A stretch of 64,000 bases of DNA from NCBI RefSeq assembly GCF_003130405.1, contig NZ_QEAS01000004.1, forward strand, positions 245,964 to 309,963, given 5' to 3'. Shown here piece by piece: positions 19,264 through 28,316 of this stretch; position 1 is the stretch's first letter, and each line of letters begins with the position of its first letter. Below the pieces are notes generated by a model. It saw only the letters and a program-made list of their open reading frames with translations. It made no database searches and was not told the origin of the DNA. This DNA comes from Pararcticibacter amylolyticus. GTDB taxonomy: Bacteria; Bacteroidota; Bacteroidia; Sphingobacteriales; Sphingobacteriaceae. The translations under genes were made by a program, and so were the position numbers.

Positions 19264-19710
19264 ATGGAGTACAACATCAGACAAGCAGGACTAAAAGATC
19301 TGGACACAGCAGCAGAACTATTTAATCTTTACCGGGTCTTTTACCGTCAGGAAGATGACTACGGGAAATGTAAAAAGTTTCTGGAGGAAAGGCTGAATAA
19401 TGAACAGTCACATGTATTTGTGGTATATGCAGACGAAAAGCCAGCCGGATTTGTCCAGCTATACAAACTGTATCATTATATTAAGCTTCAAAAACAGTGG
19501 TTGCTGAGCGACTTGTTCGTCCACCCTGACTATAGAGGTAAAGGTCTTTCAGTCGCATTAATCGACCGCGCTAAACAATGGTGTGATGAAACAGGGGCTT
19601 GCGGACTAATGCTGGAAACCGAAAAGACGAACAATATAGGCAATCAACTGTATCCCCGCTGTGGTTTCGAATATGACGGACTGCACAATTATTACTACTG
19701 GTGGAAGTAA
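19264..19710 (+). CDS. GNAT family N-acetyltransferase
   Basis: 149 residues from the ATG at 19264; the longer in-frame reading starts at a TTG (19237) inside the regulatory region and is rejected. The acetyl-CoA-binding loop is LLSDLFVHPDYRGKGLSVALIDRAKQWCDE, with R/Q-x-x-G-x-G/A intact, followed by LMLETEKTNNIGNQLYPRCGFEYDG, the typical beta5/beta7 ending of small-molecule acetylases. Probable substrate: an amine or amino acid. Divergence from a MocR gene with a shared operator indicates that the regulator controls this gene. Confidence 0.88.
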   Translation: MEYNIRQAGLKDLDTAAELFNLYRVFYRQEDDYGKCKKFLEERLNNEQSHVFVVYADEKPAGFVQLYKLYHYIKLQKQWLLSDLFVHPDYRGKGLSVALIDRAKQWCDETGACGLMLETEKTNNIGNQLYPRCGFEYDGLHNYYYWWK

Positions 19711-19766
19711 CGAAAACGGCAAAAAAGCCCGGTAAATGTTATTAACTAAAGGCGAGTTAGAGAAAA

Positions 19767-19820
19767 AGACCTGTAAATCCAGGTTGATCCGTTTAAAGAT
19801 CAGCCCTGATTTACAGGTCT
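19767..19820 (+). terminator. Hairpin downstream of GNAT gene
   Basis: AGACCTGTAAATC (19767-19779) pairs perfectly with 19808-19820, and an inner TGATC/GATCA stem extends it. It starts 57 bp after the GNAT stop. The rest of 19711-20062 shows no gene. Confidence 0.6.
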
Positions 19821-20062
19821 CTGATATTTTCTGGTATGTCCCATCGGTTCGTGGCTGGACTATGCAGACATAGATGATTGTGGCTCATACAGAAAGGGTT
19901 AGTGATATAGCTCCTGATATCTTTCAGAAACAAGAAGGTATTTGTTTAATGCAAACTCTTCAGTCCGATTTCCGAAACTGAAATACACTTTTTACGTATA
20001 TCATCTTATATGTCTCAATACGTTAGAATATAGGTGTTAATGGGATATGACAGAGATAATTA

Positions 20063-20320
20063 ATGGACATTTTAGATATTATTAATAACGATCCGCCTTT
20101 TGTAGTGGGGGTAGAAAAATCAGGTTTATATTACGATTTGTATGTTGTACCATTGTGGGATCATAAACAGGCCAGGCAAGAGTTTATTATTTACAATCAG
20201 AATCATGAAATCGGAACACTTTATCGTTATGATTGCGTAGAATGGCGATGGCTTGATGAGCCTGAGTTCAACTATCTGGCTAATCTTATCGGTTTTGAAA
20301 TTGATGCCAGGAATAATTAG
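20063..20320 (+). CDS. Small hypothetical protein
   Basis: 85 residues, no signal peptide or membrane helix. It is acidic and aromatic-rich (YYDLYVVPLWDHKQARQEFIIYNQ, WRWLDEPEFNYLANLIGF), with an alpha/beta look and no motif I recognise. It has its own long upstream gap and no close same-strand neighbour (nearest: the nitroreductase 162 bp downstream). The even amino-acid composition and a proper ATG make it likely to be a real gene, but no function can be proposed. Confidence 0.6.
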   Translation: MDILDIINNDPPFVVGVEKSGLYYDLYVVPLWDHKQARQEFIIYNQNHEIGTLYRYDCVEWRWLDEPEFNYLANLIGFEIDARNN

Positions 20321-20482
20321 AACATATAATCGTCTTTTAACCTGAGACCTTAATTGGATGTAAATATGCTATGATCTTGTCACGTTTTCCTTGTTACCTT
20401 TTGGTTACTGTCACTTTTTGTCATAAGTTACAAAATGCCATTGCGAAGTTTTAGTTTTGGACTGTATTTTAATCACTATAAT

Positions 20483-21181
20483 ATGAGCTTGCTACAAGAT
20501 TTGCAATGGAGATATGCAACAAAGAAAATGAACGGGAAGAAAATTCCTCAGGAAAAACTAGACTATATACTCGAGGCGGCCAGGCTGGCGCCATCGTCTT
20601 CAGGTTTACAGCCCTTCAAAATTATAGTCATATCCGATGAAGCTTTACTGGAAAAAATAAAAGGAGTTGCGTACAATCAAAGCCAGATCACAGACTGTTC
20701 TCACCTGCTTATATTTGCCGCATGGGACGGCTACAGCGAAGAACGGATCTCAAATGTCTTTAACTATATGATGGACGAGCGCGGGCTGCCTCATAGTACA
20801 ATGGACGATTATAAGCAGACTATTCTGAGTCTTTATGGACCCTTGGGTAAAGACTGGCAAGCACATCACGCTGCTAAGCAAAGTTATATTTCGTTTGGAA
20901 TGGCTATAGCCGCCGCTGCCGAGCAAAGGATTGATGCGACGCCCATTGAAGGATTTCTGCCGGAGAAACTGGATGCTCTTCTAAACCTGAGGGCAGAAGG
21001 CTACCGGAGTACAGTTATCCTGCCCCTGGGATACAGGGATGAGAGCAATGACTGGCTTGTCAACATGAAAAAAGTAAGGACGCCGAAAGAAAATTTCATA
21101 AAAGTAATGACTATCGAAGATGCTGTCGATACAGGCGAACAGCCAATGGGACTAAGTCTGGATAATTTTAACCAAAAGTAA
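20483..21181 (+). CDS. NAD(P)H-dependent oxidoreductase, nitroreductase family
   Basis: 232 residues from the ATG at 20483 (MSLLQDLQWRYATKKMNG); the upstream in-frame ATG at 20435 adds an atypical leader. Family marks: the FMN-binding start RYATKKMNGKKIP, the conserved ARLAPSSSGLQPFKIIVIS segment, and the C-terminal dimer/FMN region EGYRSTVILPLGYRDE. Enzymes of this type (NfsB/YdgI group) reduce quinones, nitroaromatics or similar compounds with two electrons in the cytoplasm. Followed by a long hairpin terminator. Confidence 0.9.
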   Translation: MSLLQDLQWRYATKKMNGKKIPQEKLDYILEAARLAPSSSGLQPFKIIVISDEALLEKIKGVAYNQSQITDCSHLLIFAAWDGYSEERISNVFNYMMDERGLPHSTMDDYKQTILSLYGPLGKDWQAHHAAKQSYISFGMAIAAAAEQRIDATPIEGFLPEKLDALLNLRAEGYRSTVILPLGYRDESNDWLVNMKKVRTPKENFIKVMTIEDAVDTGEQPMGLSLDNFNQK

Positions 21182-21194
21182 AAGAGCCAGCCTC

Positions 21195-21253
21195 TTTTAA
21201 TAACAAATAATGGAAACGGCCGGTTAACGGGTTTCCCTTATTTGTTATTAAAA
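21195..21253 (+). terminator. Long hairpin terminator after nitroreductase gene
   Basis: Arms 21195-21217 and 21231-21253 form 22 of 23 base pairs with a 13-nt loop; the outer part is A/T-rich with four Ts on the left arm and four As on the right. It starts 14 bp after the nitroreductase stop. Confidence 0.75.
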
Positions 21254-21315
21254 CTCACCGTCGGGGAACGATCGCTATAACCTTTTTATTTAAGTTTGCA
21301 GCAAAATGAATAAGG

Positions 21316-21801
21316 ATGGCTGCTCATAAAACGAATGCTGCAAGATTGTTAGACAAGGCACACATACCGTATGAACTTATAGAATATCAAGTAGACGAAA
21401 ACGATCTGAGCGCTGTGCATTTAGCTGAGCAGCTCAACCTGCCCAAGGATCAGCTGTTCAAAACCATTTTGTTGCGGGGGGATAAAAACGGGGTATTTGT
21501 GTGCGTAATCCCCGGCGATCAGGAAGTGGACCTGAAGCTCGCTGCAAAGGCTTCAGAGAACAAGAAAGCCGATACAGTGCCGGTAAAAGAACTTCTGCCG
21601 CTGACTGGTTATATCCGGGGCGGTTGTTCTCCCATCGGAATGAAGAAGAACTACCCGGTTTTTATAGATGAACAGTGTAGTCAGCATCTTCATATCTACC
21701 TGAGTGCAGGACAACGCGGACTTCAGCTAAAGATGAAGCCGGAAGACCTCATTAAAGCAGTCAATGCCACCGTTTGCTGCCTCGCTAAGGACACCCGGTG
21801 A
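21316..21801 (+). CDS. ybaK: Cys-tRNA(Pro) deacylase, YbaK/EbsC family
   Basis: 161 residues, the normal length for YbaK. Conserved segments: N-terminal KTNAARLLDKAHIPYELIEY, KTILLRGDKNGVFVCVIPGDQEVDLKLAAKA with the catalytic-region Lys, and the substrate loop GYIRGGCSPIGMKKNYPVFID. YbaK hydrolyses cysteine wrongly loaded onto tRNA(Pro) by prolyl-tRNA synthetase. The ATG at 21316 is preferred because the upstream ATG at 21306 is out of frame and stops after seven codons. A TAAGTTTG (-7-like) lies at 21291-21298, which leaves a very short leader. Confidence 0.92.
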   Translation: MAAHKTNAARLLDKAHIPYELIEYQVDENDLSAVHLAEQLNLPKDQLFKTILLRGDKNGVFVCVIPGDQEVDLKLAAKASENKKADTVPVKELLPLTGYIRGGCSPIGMKKNYPVFIDEQCSQHLHIYLSAGQRGLQLKMKPEDLIKAVNATVCCLAKDTR

Positions 21802-21827
21802 CAGTGAATGCTTGTCCCCGGCGCCAT

Positions 21828-24503
21828 TTAACGGTTATTCTTCCCGATAAAATCGCTCAGATAACTGCATTCATTTATCGCTTTCCGGTAAAATGCTGTA
21901 TTCTTATACTGCTGCATTTCATTAAAATAAACATTCTGTTTTAATCCGGCCATAAAGACCTTCCACTGCTTGTCGTATGTATCATAATCCACGTCGGTCA
22001 AAGACGGCGCTTCCTTTCCCTTTTGTTCACACTTTGCAGCCATAAAAGTACAGCGGGCTTTGAACTCAGGATCACTGCTAAGCTCTCTTGCTTTTAAATA
22101 ATATTGTTTCGCCAGAGATGCTTTAACATAATCTCCATCGTAGTAATACATCGCTTTTCTCCCAAAGTCGTATACCGACCAGCTGTAAGAAATAAGCCCC
22201 CACGAGTTCCCGTGCATCGAAGTACTGTACAGCCCTGTAGCCAACTGGAATAAGACATCCGCATTCTGCGGTTCTTTCTTTAATTGATTTTCCAGCGCAG
22301 CCATCTTTTCTGCAAAAGTCAGCTTGGTGTAGCTCTTGCCGCTATAATTCTTGGGATAGTCATTAACGGATGCGTAAAATGGGTCTCCCTGCATGTTTTT
22401 ATCATCGTAATAGCTTTTGCCGTTGTAGGGCGCAGATCTCAGCTTCTTGTCAGCAATTTGTTGAAATGCTGTAGCTGCTTCAGAATACCGGTGCTCACGC
22501 AGCAGGCTTGTCCCCAGAAGTTCGTATAACTTATCTGCATTAACATCCCTGAGACCGGTAGTCAGGAAAGCGAGATAGGCATCAGGCTGTGCCTTCTTTT
22601 TCCAGCCGATGATTTGGCTCAGATGTTCCGGATGCAGGTATTTAAACCAAAAGTCGGGCAGTTGTTCATCCATATAACCACTATAATCAGGCGCATCTCC
22701 ATTCTTAGCTTTAAGCAGGGCAAGTGCCGCTTTGGTGGTGTCGCCCTGACGCAGGTAGGCCGGAGATAAGACATACGTATAAAAATTACGCGCAGTGATG
22801 GCAAACCAGTTATACTGTTCCGGCTTCTCAGGATAAGAAGACGCAGGATGCTTTCTTCCTTTGTCTGCTTTTTCGTCAAGCCATTGCAAAGAAGGCAGCA
22901 AAGCAGTTTCGTCTACATTCTGTACCTTTTTCAGCCTCTGAGCTGATAACAGTAGATTTACGACTTGCTTCTGATCGGCCATCTTTCCACTAAGTGTCTT
23001 TCCATCCAAATTGGCCAGGGCAGAGAGTCCTTCGTCCGGTTTATTTTGCATGAAGCACAAATAGGCATTGACAAGTGTTCCGAGCTGCGGCTCCGGATAT
23101 TTCGCTTCCTTACTCAGGTTTGAACAAAATAACTTCAGTTTCTCAATATGATCCTCGTTCCTGCTGCGGATACTGTCAGGTATACTTACAAAAAAGCTGC
23201 CCTCGGGTACCGGTTTGTCGGCAACTGTCTTCTTTTTCAAATACCCTGCAGTAAACCAACCTAAAGCAACGATTCCCAAGAGTCCCAGTGATCCGGCGGC
23301 TACTTTGCCGCCAGGCTTGTTTTGCCACTTTCTATGATTTAGCCGTAAAATAATGGCGCCAGTTAACAAAAAGGCAATGCCAGCCCGCAACAGCCATTTA
23401 GCAGGAGAAGAGGAAGCCAGCGGCGATGAAATCTGGGGTTTCGGGGCGTTACTATACGCCTCATCGCTATTATTCGCCAGTGAAGGCGTGAGATAATACT
23501 GCTCAAGTTTGTTAATCTCCCGTATCAACAGAACCCCAACCATAGGAGAAGCAGGGGCAAGGTCGTATACTTGTTTCAGGCTCTCCATCTCAATATCTGA
23601 ATTGGCGAAGCTTTTAATAGCATAGAGATTAGCCTTTTCTTTTTCATTTTGAGCAAGCTTCAGCACATCACTAAATGGTGCTTCAATATAGTGATAGTTG
23701 CGGTACGCCTGTATTCTCCTTTCAGGGTATTCCCCAAACACCTTCGAGAACAGGTAAGCTGCGCGGATGGTATCATTTAAGCGTCGTTCCTCACCGGCTT
23801 TTAAAGCCAGCGACCATCCTTTGACGTGACTTTTCGACGATATTTTCGCTATGTGCTGATCATATATATTCTTTGCATCTTCATAGTTTCCGGCATAATG
23901 GTTAAGTTTCTGCGCCTGATAAAAATACCTAAGTTTCAGGAACTGGTCATTTTCGGAGATGGCTGACTGAAGAGCCATACCTGCCGCGTCTTTCAATCCG
24001 CTGGTGTCACGCGGCTCGGGGTTCCAGTAGTCGTAACTTGTCTCTCCGAGCTTTTCCGCCTGCAGGGCAAACTGGTAGTACTTTCCCGCAGCCGAATGAG
24101 CCGGCTCTTTTAAGGAGCGTAAAAACGGATTCGCTGCCAGGCTGTCGGCAGCAGGCAGATCCTGTTCAAGATATCGAAGCACACTTCCTTTACCGGCGCT
24201 GTCAATCCCATACATGATTTTTTTGACATCTACCGGCTTTACCCGGCCACCCATATAGGCCGCCCATTCAGCCGAATTAATTTCAGCCTCACTTTCCGGT
24301 TCGTCGTCGGTATAGGTGAACTTGAAATATGAAAAATTAAACGCATCATGGCCTTTTTTTTCCTGAACGTCTGAATGGAAAAAAGACGTATAATAATCGT
24401 AAGGATCAACCTCTCCTCCGCAAGCCAGAACTATGATCATGCAGGTGAACGACATGCCGGCCAGGCTAACGAAATACAGAAGCAGTTTTTTCCAGAGTTT
24501 CAT
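21828..24503 (-). CDS. Large exported/membrane-anchored TPR-like protein of unknown function
   Basis: 891 residues. N-terminus: hydrophobic segment LLLYFVSLAGMSFTCMIIVLACGG, which could be a signal anchor or a lipobox (LAC). A second hydrophobic span near the middle (WLLRAGIAFLLTGAIILRL ... GSLGLLGIVALGWFTAGYL, about residues 368-420) gives two close membrane helices. The rest is helical with repeated pairs typical of tetratricopeptide arrays (AAYLFSKVFGEYPERR, EAATAFQQIADKKL, LFQLATGLYSTS). The start overlaps the end of the upstream gene by 38 bp, so the two are translationally coupled. Similar paired genes occur in Bacteroidota; I know of no function. Confidence 0.75.
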   Translation of the reverse strand: MKLWKKLLLYFVSLAGMSFTCMIIVLACGGEVDPYDYYTSFFHSDVQEKKGHDAFNFSYFKFTYTDDEPESEAEINSAEWAAYMGGRVKPVDVKKIMYGIDSAGKGSVLRYLEQDLPAADSLAANPFLRSLKEPAHSAAGKYYQFALQAEKLGETSYDYWNPEPRDTSGLKDAAGMALQSAISENDQFLKLRYFYQAQKLNHYAGNYEDAKNIYDQHIAKISSKSHVKGWSLALKAGEERRLNDTIRAAYLFSKVFGEYPERRIQAYRNYHYIEAPFSDVLKLAQNEKEKANLYAIKSFANSDIEMESLKQVYDLAPASPMVGVLLIREINKLEQYYLTPSLANNSDEAYSNAPKPQISSPLASSSPAKWLLRAGIAFLLTGAIILRLNHRKWQNKPGGKVAAGSLGLLGIVALGWFTAGYLKKKTVADKPVPEGSFFVSIPDSIRSRNEDHIEKLKLFCSNLSKEAKYPEPQLGTLVNAYLCFMQNKPDEGLSALANLDGKTLSGKMADQKQVVNLLLSAQRLKKVQNVDETALLPSLQWLDEKADKGRKHPASSYPEKPEQYNWFAITARNFYTYVLSPAYLRQGDTTKAALALLKAKNGDAPDYSGYMDEQLPDFWFKYLHPEHLSQIIGWKKKAQPDAYLAFLTTGLRDVNADKLYELLGTSLLREHRYSEAATAFQQIADKKLRSAPYNGKSYYDDKNMQGDPFYASVNDYPKNYSGKSYTKLTFAEKMAALENQLKKEPQNADVLFQLATGLYSTSMHGNSWGLISYSWSVYDFGRKAMYYYDGDYVKASLAKQYYLKARELSSDPEFKARCTFMAAKCEQKGKEAPSLTDVDYDTYDKQWKVFMAGLKQNVYFNEMQQYKNTAFYRKAINECSYLSDFIGKNNR

Positions 24504-25497
24504 ATCGGTAATATTTTAGTGTTGGTTCGTCAAGGTGAAAATAAATAAGCCTCAGAGTGTCCGAAGTTACAAACTGCTGAAGGTATCGGGCGGCATCTTC
24601 CAATTCATCCGGTGATACTGTTTCCCATCGGACTTCATCGCCGCGCTTAAGCCCGTAGTCAGGAAGATCACCCAGCACCTCGTAGAAATTATGATCCGTT
24701 TCCCTGAACAACTTTTTGTTGTCCGGCAGCGAAATATTGAGCCTTTTAGCAATACCTGCATATTGTTTCTGTCTGAACACAACAGCCCACCTGAAAAGCG
24801 GCAATCCGATATCCACCGGCATCGGATAGAAAGATAAATTATCGCCCGCATATTTTTCGAGTTCGCTTTGCTGCAATATTGAATTCTGATTGCCATACTT
24901 CCGGAGGTTGCCCATATTATAACACATCAGCATGACACGGTCGGCAGGAGGGATGCCGCTGCTTCTTTGATTTTTAAGCTGATGCAGCCGCAGGGTGACA
25001 GAAAGCTGTTTGTTTTTAAGATCTGCACATTGCCGGATACGCCTGAGAAGATAAAAGTAGTTGTCCCGCGTACTCTGTGTCCAGTCACAGTCAATCTGCA
25101 GTTCCCTGAACGAGCGTTTCCCTGCCTGCCCCAGCTTGCCATTTACATACCGGACGGTTTTTGCAGCGAGCTCATCAAGTTGCGTATGTGTTTGATTTTT
25201 GATTGCCTGGTTGACTATAAACACAACAGGGACCAGTTCTACAGAGTCAGGTACGGGTGATTTGAATACAACAGGGGATATGGGTATAAGGGTTCCGTCT
25301 TCTTCATCCACATCCATTATCCTGACGTAAAGTTTTTTGCAGTTCAGTTTATTAAAGTATTGATTTTCTGTCTCATTATGCCGGTATACTGTTTTCCAAT
25401 AGTAAAACGATGTGTTAACGACCCGCTTTTTACGACAGGATGTTCCCAAAAAGACGATAAAGAAGAAGATCAGATAAACTGATAAATTAAGCTTCAT
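24466..25497 (-). CDS. Lipoprotein with probable TIM-barrel fold, unknown function
   Basis: 343 residues from the ATG at 25497; the longer reading from 25530 places the signal sequence internally. Lipobox FLGTSC follows a strong hydrophobic core (LIFFFIVFLGTSC). The body has features of TIM-barrel glycosidase-like proteins: LQIDCDWTQSTRDNYFYLLRRI (barrel strand with Asp/Trp), VMLMCYNMGNL, MPVDIGLPLFRWAVVFR. I infer a sugar-related or degenerate glycosidase-like domain, but see no certain catalytic acid. It overlaps the next gene (21828-24503) by 38 bp on the same strand. Confidence 0.75.
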   Translation of the reverse strand: MKLNLSVYLIFFFIVFLGTSCRKKRVVNTSFYYWKTVYRHNETENQYFNKLNCKKLYVRIMDVDEEDGTLIPISPVVFKSPVPDSVELVPVVFIVNQAIKNQTHTQLDELAAKTVRYVNGKLGQAGKRSFRELQIDCDWTQSTRDNYFYLLRRIRQCADLKNKQLSVTLRLHQLKNQRSSGIPPADRVMLMCYNMGNLRKYGNQNSILQQSELEKYAGDNLSFYPMPVDIGLPLFRWAVVFRQKQYAGIAKRLNISLPDNKKLFRETDHNFYEVLGDLPDYGLKRGDEVRWETVSPDELEDAARYLQQFVTSDTLRLIYFHLDEPTLKYYRYETLEKTASVFR

Positions 25498-25638
25498 TTC
25501 AAGAAAAGGTCTTTCATCAGATCCGGACAATCTTATCAGTAACAGGTGCAGCCTGATGAAACCGGATAGTGCCAGACATAGGGATATTCCCGCCGCAATT
25601 TAACAAGAATATTATTCAGAAGGTTTTGAAAAAAGAAT

Positions 25639-25685
25639 CAAATTCCCATTTCTGCTGACTTAGAGACAGCGGAAATGGGAATTTG
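25639..25685 (-). terminator. Hairpin terminator downstream of SDR gene
   Basis: A 19-bp stem with one mismatch (25639-25657 with 25667-25685), loop 9 nt, with A/T-rich outer arms. It is 123 bp beyond the stop of the SDR gene and ahead of the next minus-strand gene, so it separates the two units. Confidence 0.7.
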
Positions 25686-25807
25686 TCAGAGGCGTAAATA
25701 ATAGTTCTCGTCCTCACCCTTACTATCTCCGTGTTTTATACTGTGACATCCAGGTACTGTAAAAGCTTATTATGCAAAAGATTGGATAAAACGGCCTTCA
25801 GAAGATG

Positions 25808-26542
25808 CTACCACGGACAAACAGTTTCAGGAAAGTACTCTTCGCTGAAATACTTTCCCGTTGGCCCATCCTGTCCAATTAGTGCGTATTTGGCAATACG
25901 CTGCCCGGCTTGTTCTGGCGTGCTTGTTCCCTGACGCCCGGTAAAGTCTGTTTGCGTATATCCGGGACAAACGGCGTTTACCTTAAACGGTGTGTTGCGC
26001 AGTTCGTAAGCCAGGTTTACGGTATACATATTCAAGGCCGATTTGGAAGATTGATAGACGACATATCGTTTAGGATAGTTGTCGCCATAGATGTCAGCTG
26101 CCATATTTAGTGACGCCATTGCCGTGCTCACATTTACAATTCTGGGCTCCGCCGATTTCCTGAGCAGATCAATAAATGCCCCGGTTATCCGAACTACCCC
26201 AAATACATTGGTGTCGTAAACCTTCAGATACTCCTCCGCTGTTGATGTCAATGCAGACTGTTCGAGCTCACCTGAAATACCCGCATTATTTACTAATACA
26301 TCCAGTACACTTATTTTTTCGCCAATCGTCTTCCTTGCCGAGTCGACAGATTCCTGGTTGGTGACATCCAGCGCGATGGCTTCAATATTGCTGAGACCTT
26401 CCGCTTTCAGCTTTTCTACCGCTGATCTGCCGTTATCTAAGCTCCGGCTGCCTAAATAAACAAAGAGTCCATTTTGGGCGAGTATTTTTGCGGTTTCAAA
26501 ACCGATTCCTTTGTTTGCTCCTGTTACTAATGCTGTTTTCAT
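25808..26542 (-). CDS. Short-chain dehydrogenase/reductase (classical SDR)
   Basis: 244 residues. Rossmann motif TGANKGIGFETAK at the N-terminus (NADP preference plausible from the downstream Arg in GSRSLDNGR), structural NNAGISG, catalytic Ser in VNVSTAMASL and YxxxK in YQSSKSAL. The carbonyl-reductase-like spacing suggests an aldehyde/ketone substrate. It lies 66 bp downstream of an AraC regulator on the same strand; the pair is probably an autoregulated two-gene operon. Confidence 0.92.
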   Translation of the reverse strand: MKTALVTGANKGIGFETAKILAQNGLFVYLGSRSLDNGRSAVEKLKAEGLSNIEAIALDVTNQESVDSARKTIGEKISVLDVLVNNAGISGELEQSALTSTAEEYLKVYDTNVFGVVRITGAFIDLLRKSAEPRIVNVSTAMASLNMAADIYGDNYPKRYVVYQSSKSALNMYTVNLAYELRNTPFKVNAVCPGYTQTDFTGRQGTSTPEQAGQRIAKYALIGQDGPTGKYFSEEYFPETVCPW

Positions 26543-26608
26543 AAATCTTTATTGACTTTATGAAGCGAAGGTAGCAGGATACGGAACAGGTGATCAGGAC
26601 AAATCCTG

Positions 26609-27508
26609 TTAATTTTGGGACAAATCCCTCAAGTCAGCTAAATAGCGGCTGACGCTCTTTCCTGTGCTCTTTTTAAAGAGCCGGGAGAAGTACCCGGGAT
26701 CATTAAAGCCCAGATCATAGGCCAGCTCTTTGACAGAGATACTGGAATATTGAAGCTTTCTCTGCGCTTCCAGCATCAGACGGTTGGTTATCCATTCTTT
26801 GGGCGATATACCTGCGTGTTCCTTCACGATGGCATATAAGGTACTGGATGTAAGAGCCAGTTTCTCAGCAATACTCTGTACATCGTGCTGCTCTGTCAGA
26901 TTACTTTCAACTGCCAGCTTAAAGGCGACATATTTTGAAAATTTGGAATTGGCGTTGATCTCCTGGCCCTGATATTGTTCGAAATAGGCGGTGTTATATT
27001 CGGTGAGCAGCGTATGTAAATGTGCCAGGATCACCTCCGCTTTTTTCTGTTTCCCGGGGGAATGGAGCAGCTGAAACAATCCGGAAAGCAAGTTCTTCAC
27101 CCTCTTACGGGAAGCCGCATCAAACGCAATAGAATTTACATTGAACGGGTTGACAAGAAATGGATAGGGGCCAGGCAATAACGTTAGTGTATGCTCATCG
27201 AAAGAAAGCGCATACTGCGGCATATTTTTATCATACGGCAGCTTGGTGACGATCTGATTGGGTAAACCGAAGGCGAGCTCCCCGCTATTAATAGTAAATT
27301 CTTTAAGATCAATCTTAAAAGACGCAGTACCTTGTTCAAGGTATTGAAAATAGTAAAAGGAGAGACGGTGGGGCTTACGCAGCACCTGAATGACATCATC
27401 GGGCAGGGGAACCGCACAGTTTTCATTCAGTGCAATGCAAACCTTGTCATGATTCCTTATTTTCTCCAGTAAGCCCTTGGTTTCTTCCATCCTGTAAATG
27501 TGATTCAT
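26609..27508 (-). CDS. AraC family transcriptional regulator
   Basis: 299 residues: N-terminal cupin-like region (about 1-170) and C-terminal AraC domain (about 190-295) with VQSIAEKLALTSSTLYAIVKEH and the second HTH VKELAYDLGFNDPGYFSRLFKKSTGKSVSRY. It precedes the SDR gene in the same direction and probably regulates it. Confidence 0.9.
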   Translation of the reverse strand: MNHIYRMEETKGLLEKIRNHDKVCIALNENCAVPLPDDVIQVLRKPHRLSFYYFQYLEQGTASFKIDLKEFTINSGELAFGLPNQIVTKLPYDKNMPQYALSFDEHTLTLLPGPYPFLVNPFNVNSIAFDAASRKRVKNLLSGLFQLLHSPGKQKKAEVILAHLHTLLTEYNTAYFEQYQGQEINANSKFSKYVAFKLAVESNLTEQHDVQSIAEKLALTSSTLYAIVKEHAGISPKEWITNRLMLEAQRKLQYSSISVKELAYDLGFNDPGYFSRLFKKSTGKSVSRYLADLRDLSQN

Positions 27509-28316
27509 CGCTTGTCAGCAACCAGCTTTTTTATTTGTATGCAGGAAGTGACCGTAAAGTGTATTATTCCCTCTAAAGCAGCCTACATAATAAAAGCCTT
27601 TGTTAAACAAATGTATAAAATCCGAATATTTTAATTGTCTGTTTATATGGCTTATGTAATGATATTTACATTATTATAATATTTAGCCTCCATCTTATCG
27701 ATTCAAAAATGATGTTGCAGCAATTAGCCATAATTAAATCCGAAGGCTTTGAGATTAATTGTACTTGCTTGGCAGAATGGTTATGGGGAATTATCACCAT
27801 TTTGCGTCCTCGCTTTTAAAGCTCGTTTACCCAAAAGCACCTTGTTTGTACCATAAGTGCACCATGAGTGCACCTTTTTGTAGATAAAGGTGCACTCATG
27901 GTGCACTTATGGTACATTCGGTGTACAAACAGTTGGAAGAAATTACAAAGAATGTTTGATGCAAGCATAGTGTGAGGATAAAGTTGTCCTTAACAAGATG
28001 CAGATCCATCTGGAAGATAGCCCACTTAAGGATCTTCATAATCCCGCGCATCTTTCTGTAACAGCGAATATAAAAGGATGCAATTTGCGATGGACCTTTT
28101 TTCTAAGTGAGACCGCGAAGCAGCTTGAGTGAACTATGTTCTAGGCTTGAAAGTTTTCTGATTATTAGCTTCTTAGGGTTCTTGTAAATGCCTATCATTA
28201 GCTATTGCAGTCTACCGGCTATTGCTATAGCTTTATGAATAACAGGAAGAGGAACAGGATCTTTTTTGTTTCTGATTGAGGCTCTGTGTTTCGCAACTTT
28301 TGAATATTAAATTCCG
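27509..28316. other. 808-bp intergenic region with long inverted repeat and two tiny ORFs
   Basis: No gene of normal size. It contains a perfect 31-bp inverted repeat (listed separately) and two short plus-strand ORFs with ATG starts: 27709-27819 (36 codons, hydrophobic, ending just before the repeat) and 27998-28132 (44 codons, hydrophilic). Neither has a recognisable family, so I do not call them as genes. Base composition is AT-rich compared with the neighbours. Confidence 0.5.
27847..27916. repeat. Perfect 31-bp inverted repeat built from an 11-bp tandem motif
   Basis: Left arm 27847-27877 and right arm 27886-27916 are exact reverse complements around the 8-nt spacer TTGTAGAT. The right arm and its flank consist of tandem units: GGTGCACTCAT (27889), GGTGCACTTAT (27900), GGTACATTC (27911), GGTGTACAAAC (27920). 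A further GTTTGTAC (27844) / GTACAAAC (27923) pair flanks it. There is no T run, so it is not an ordinary terminator. Confidence 0.9.
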
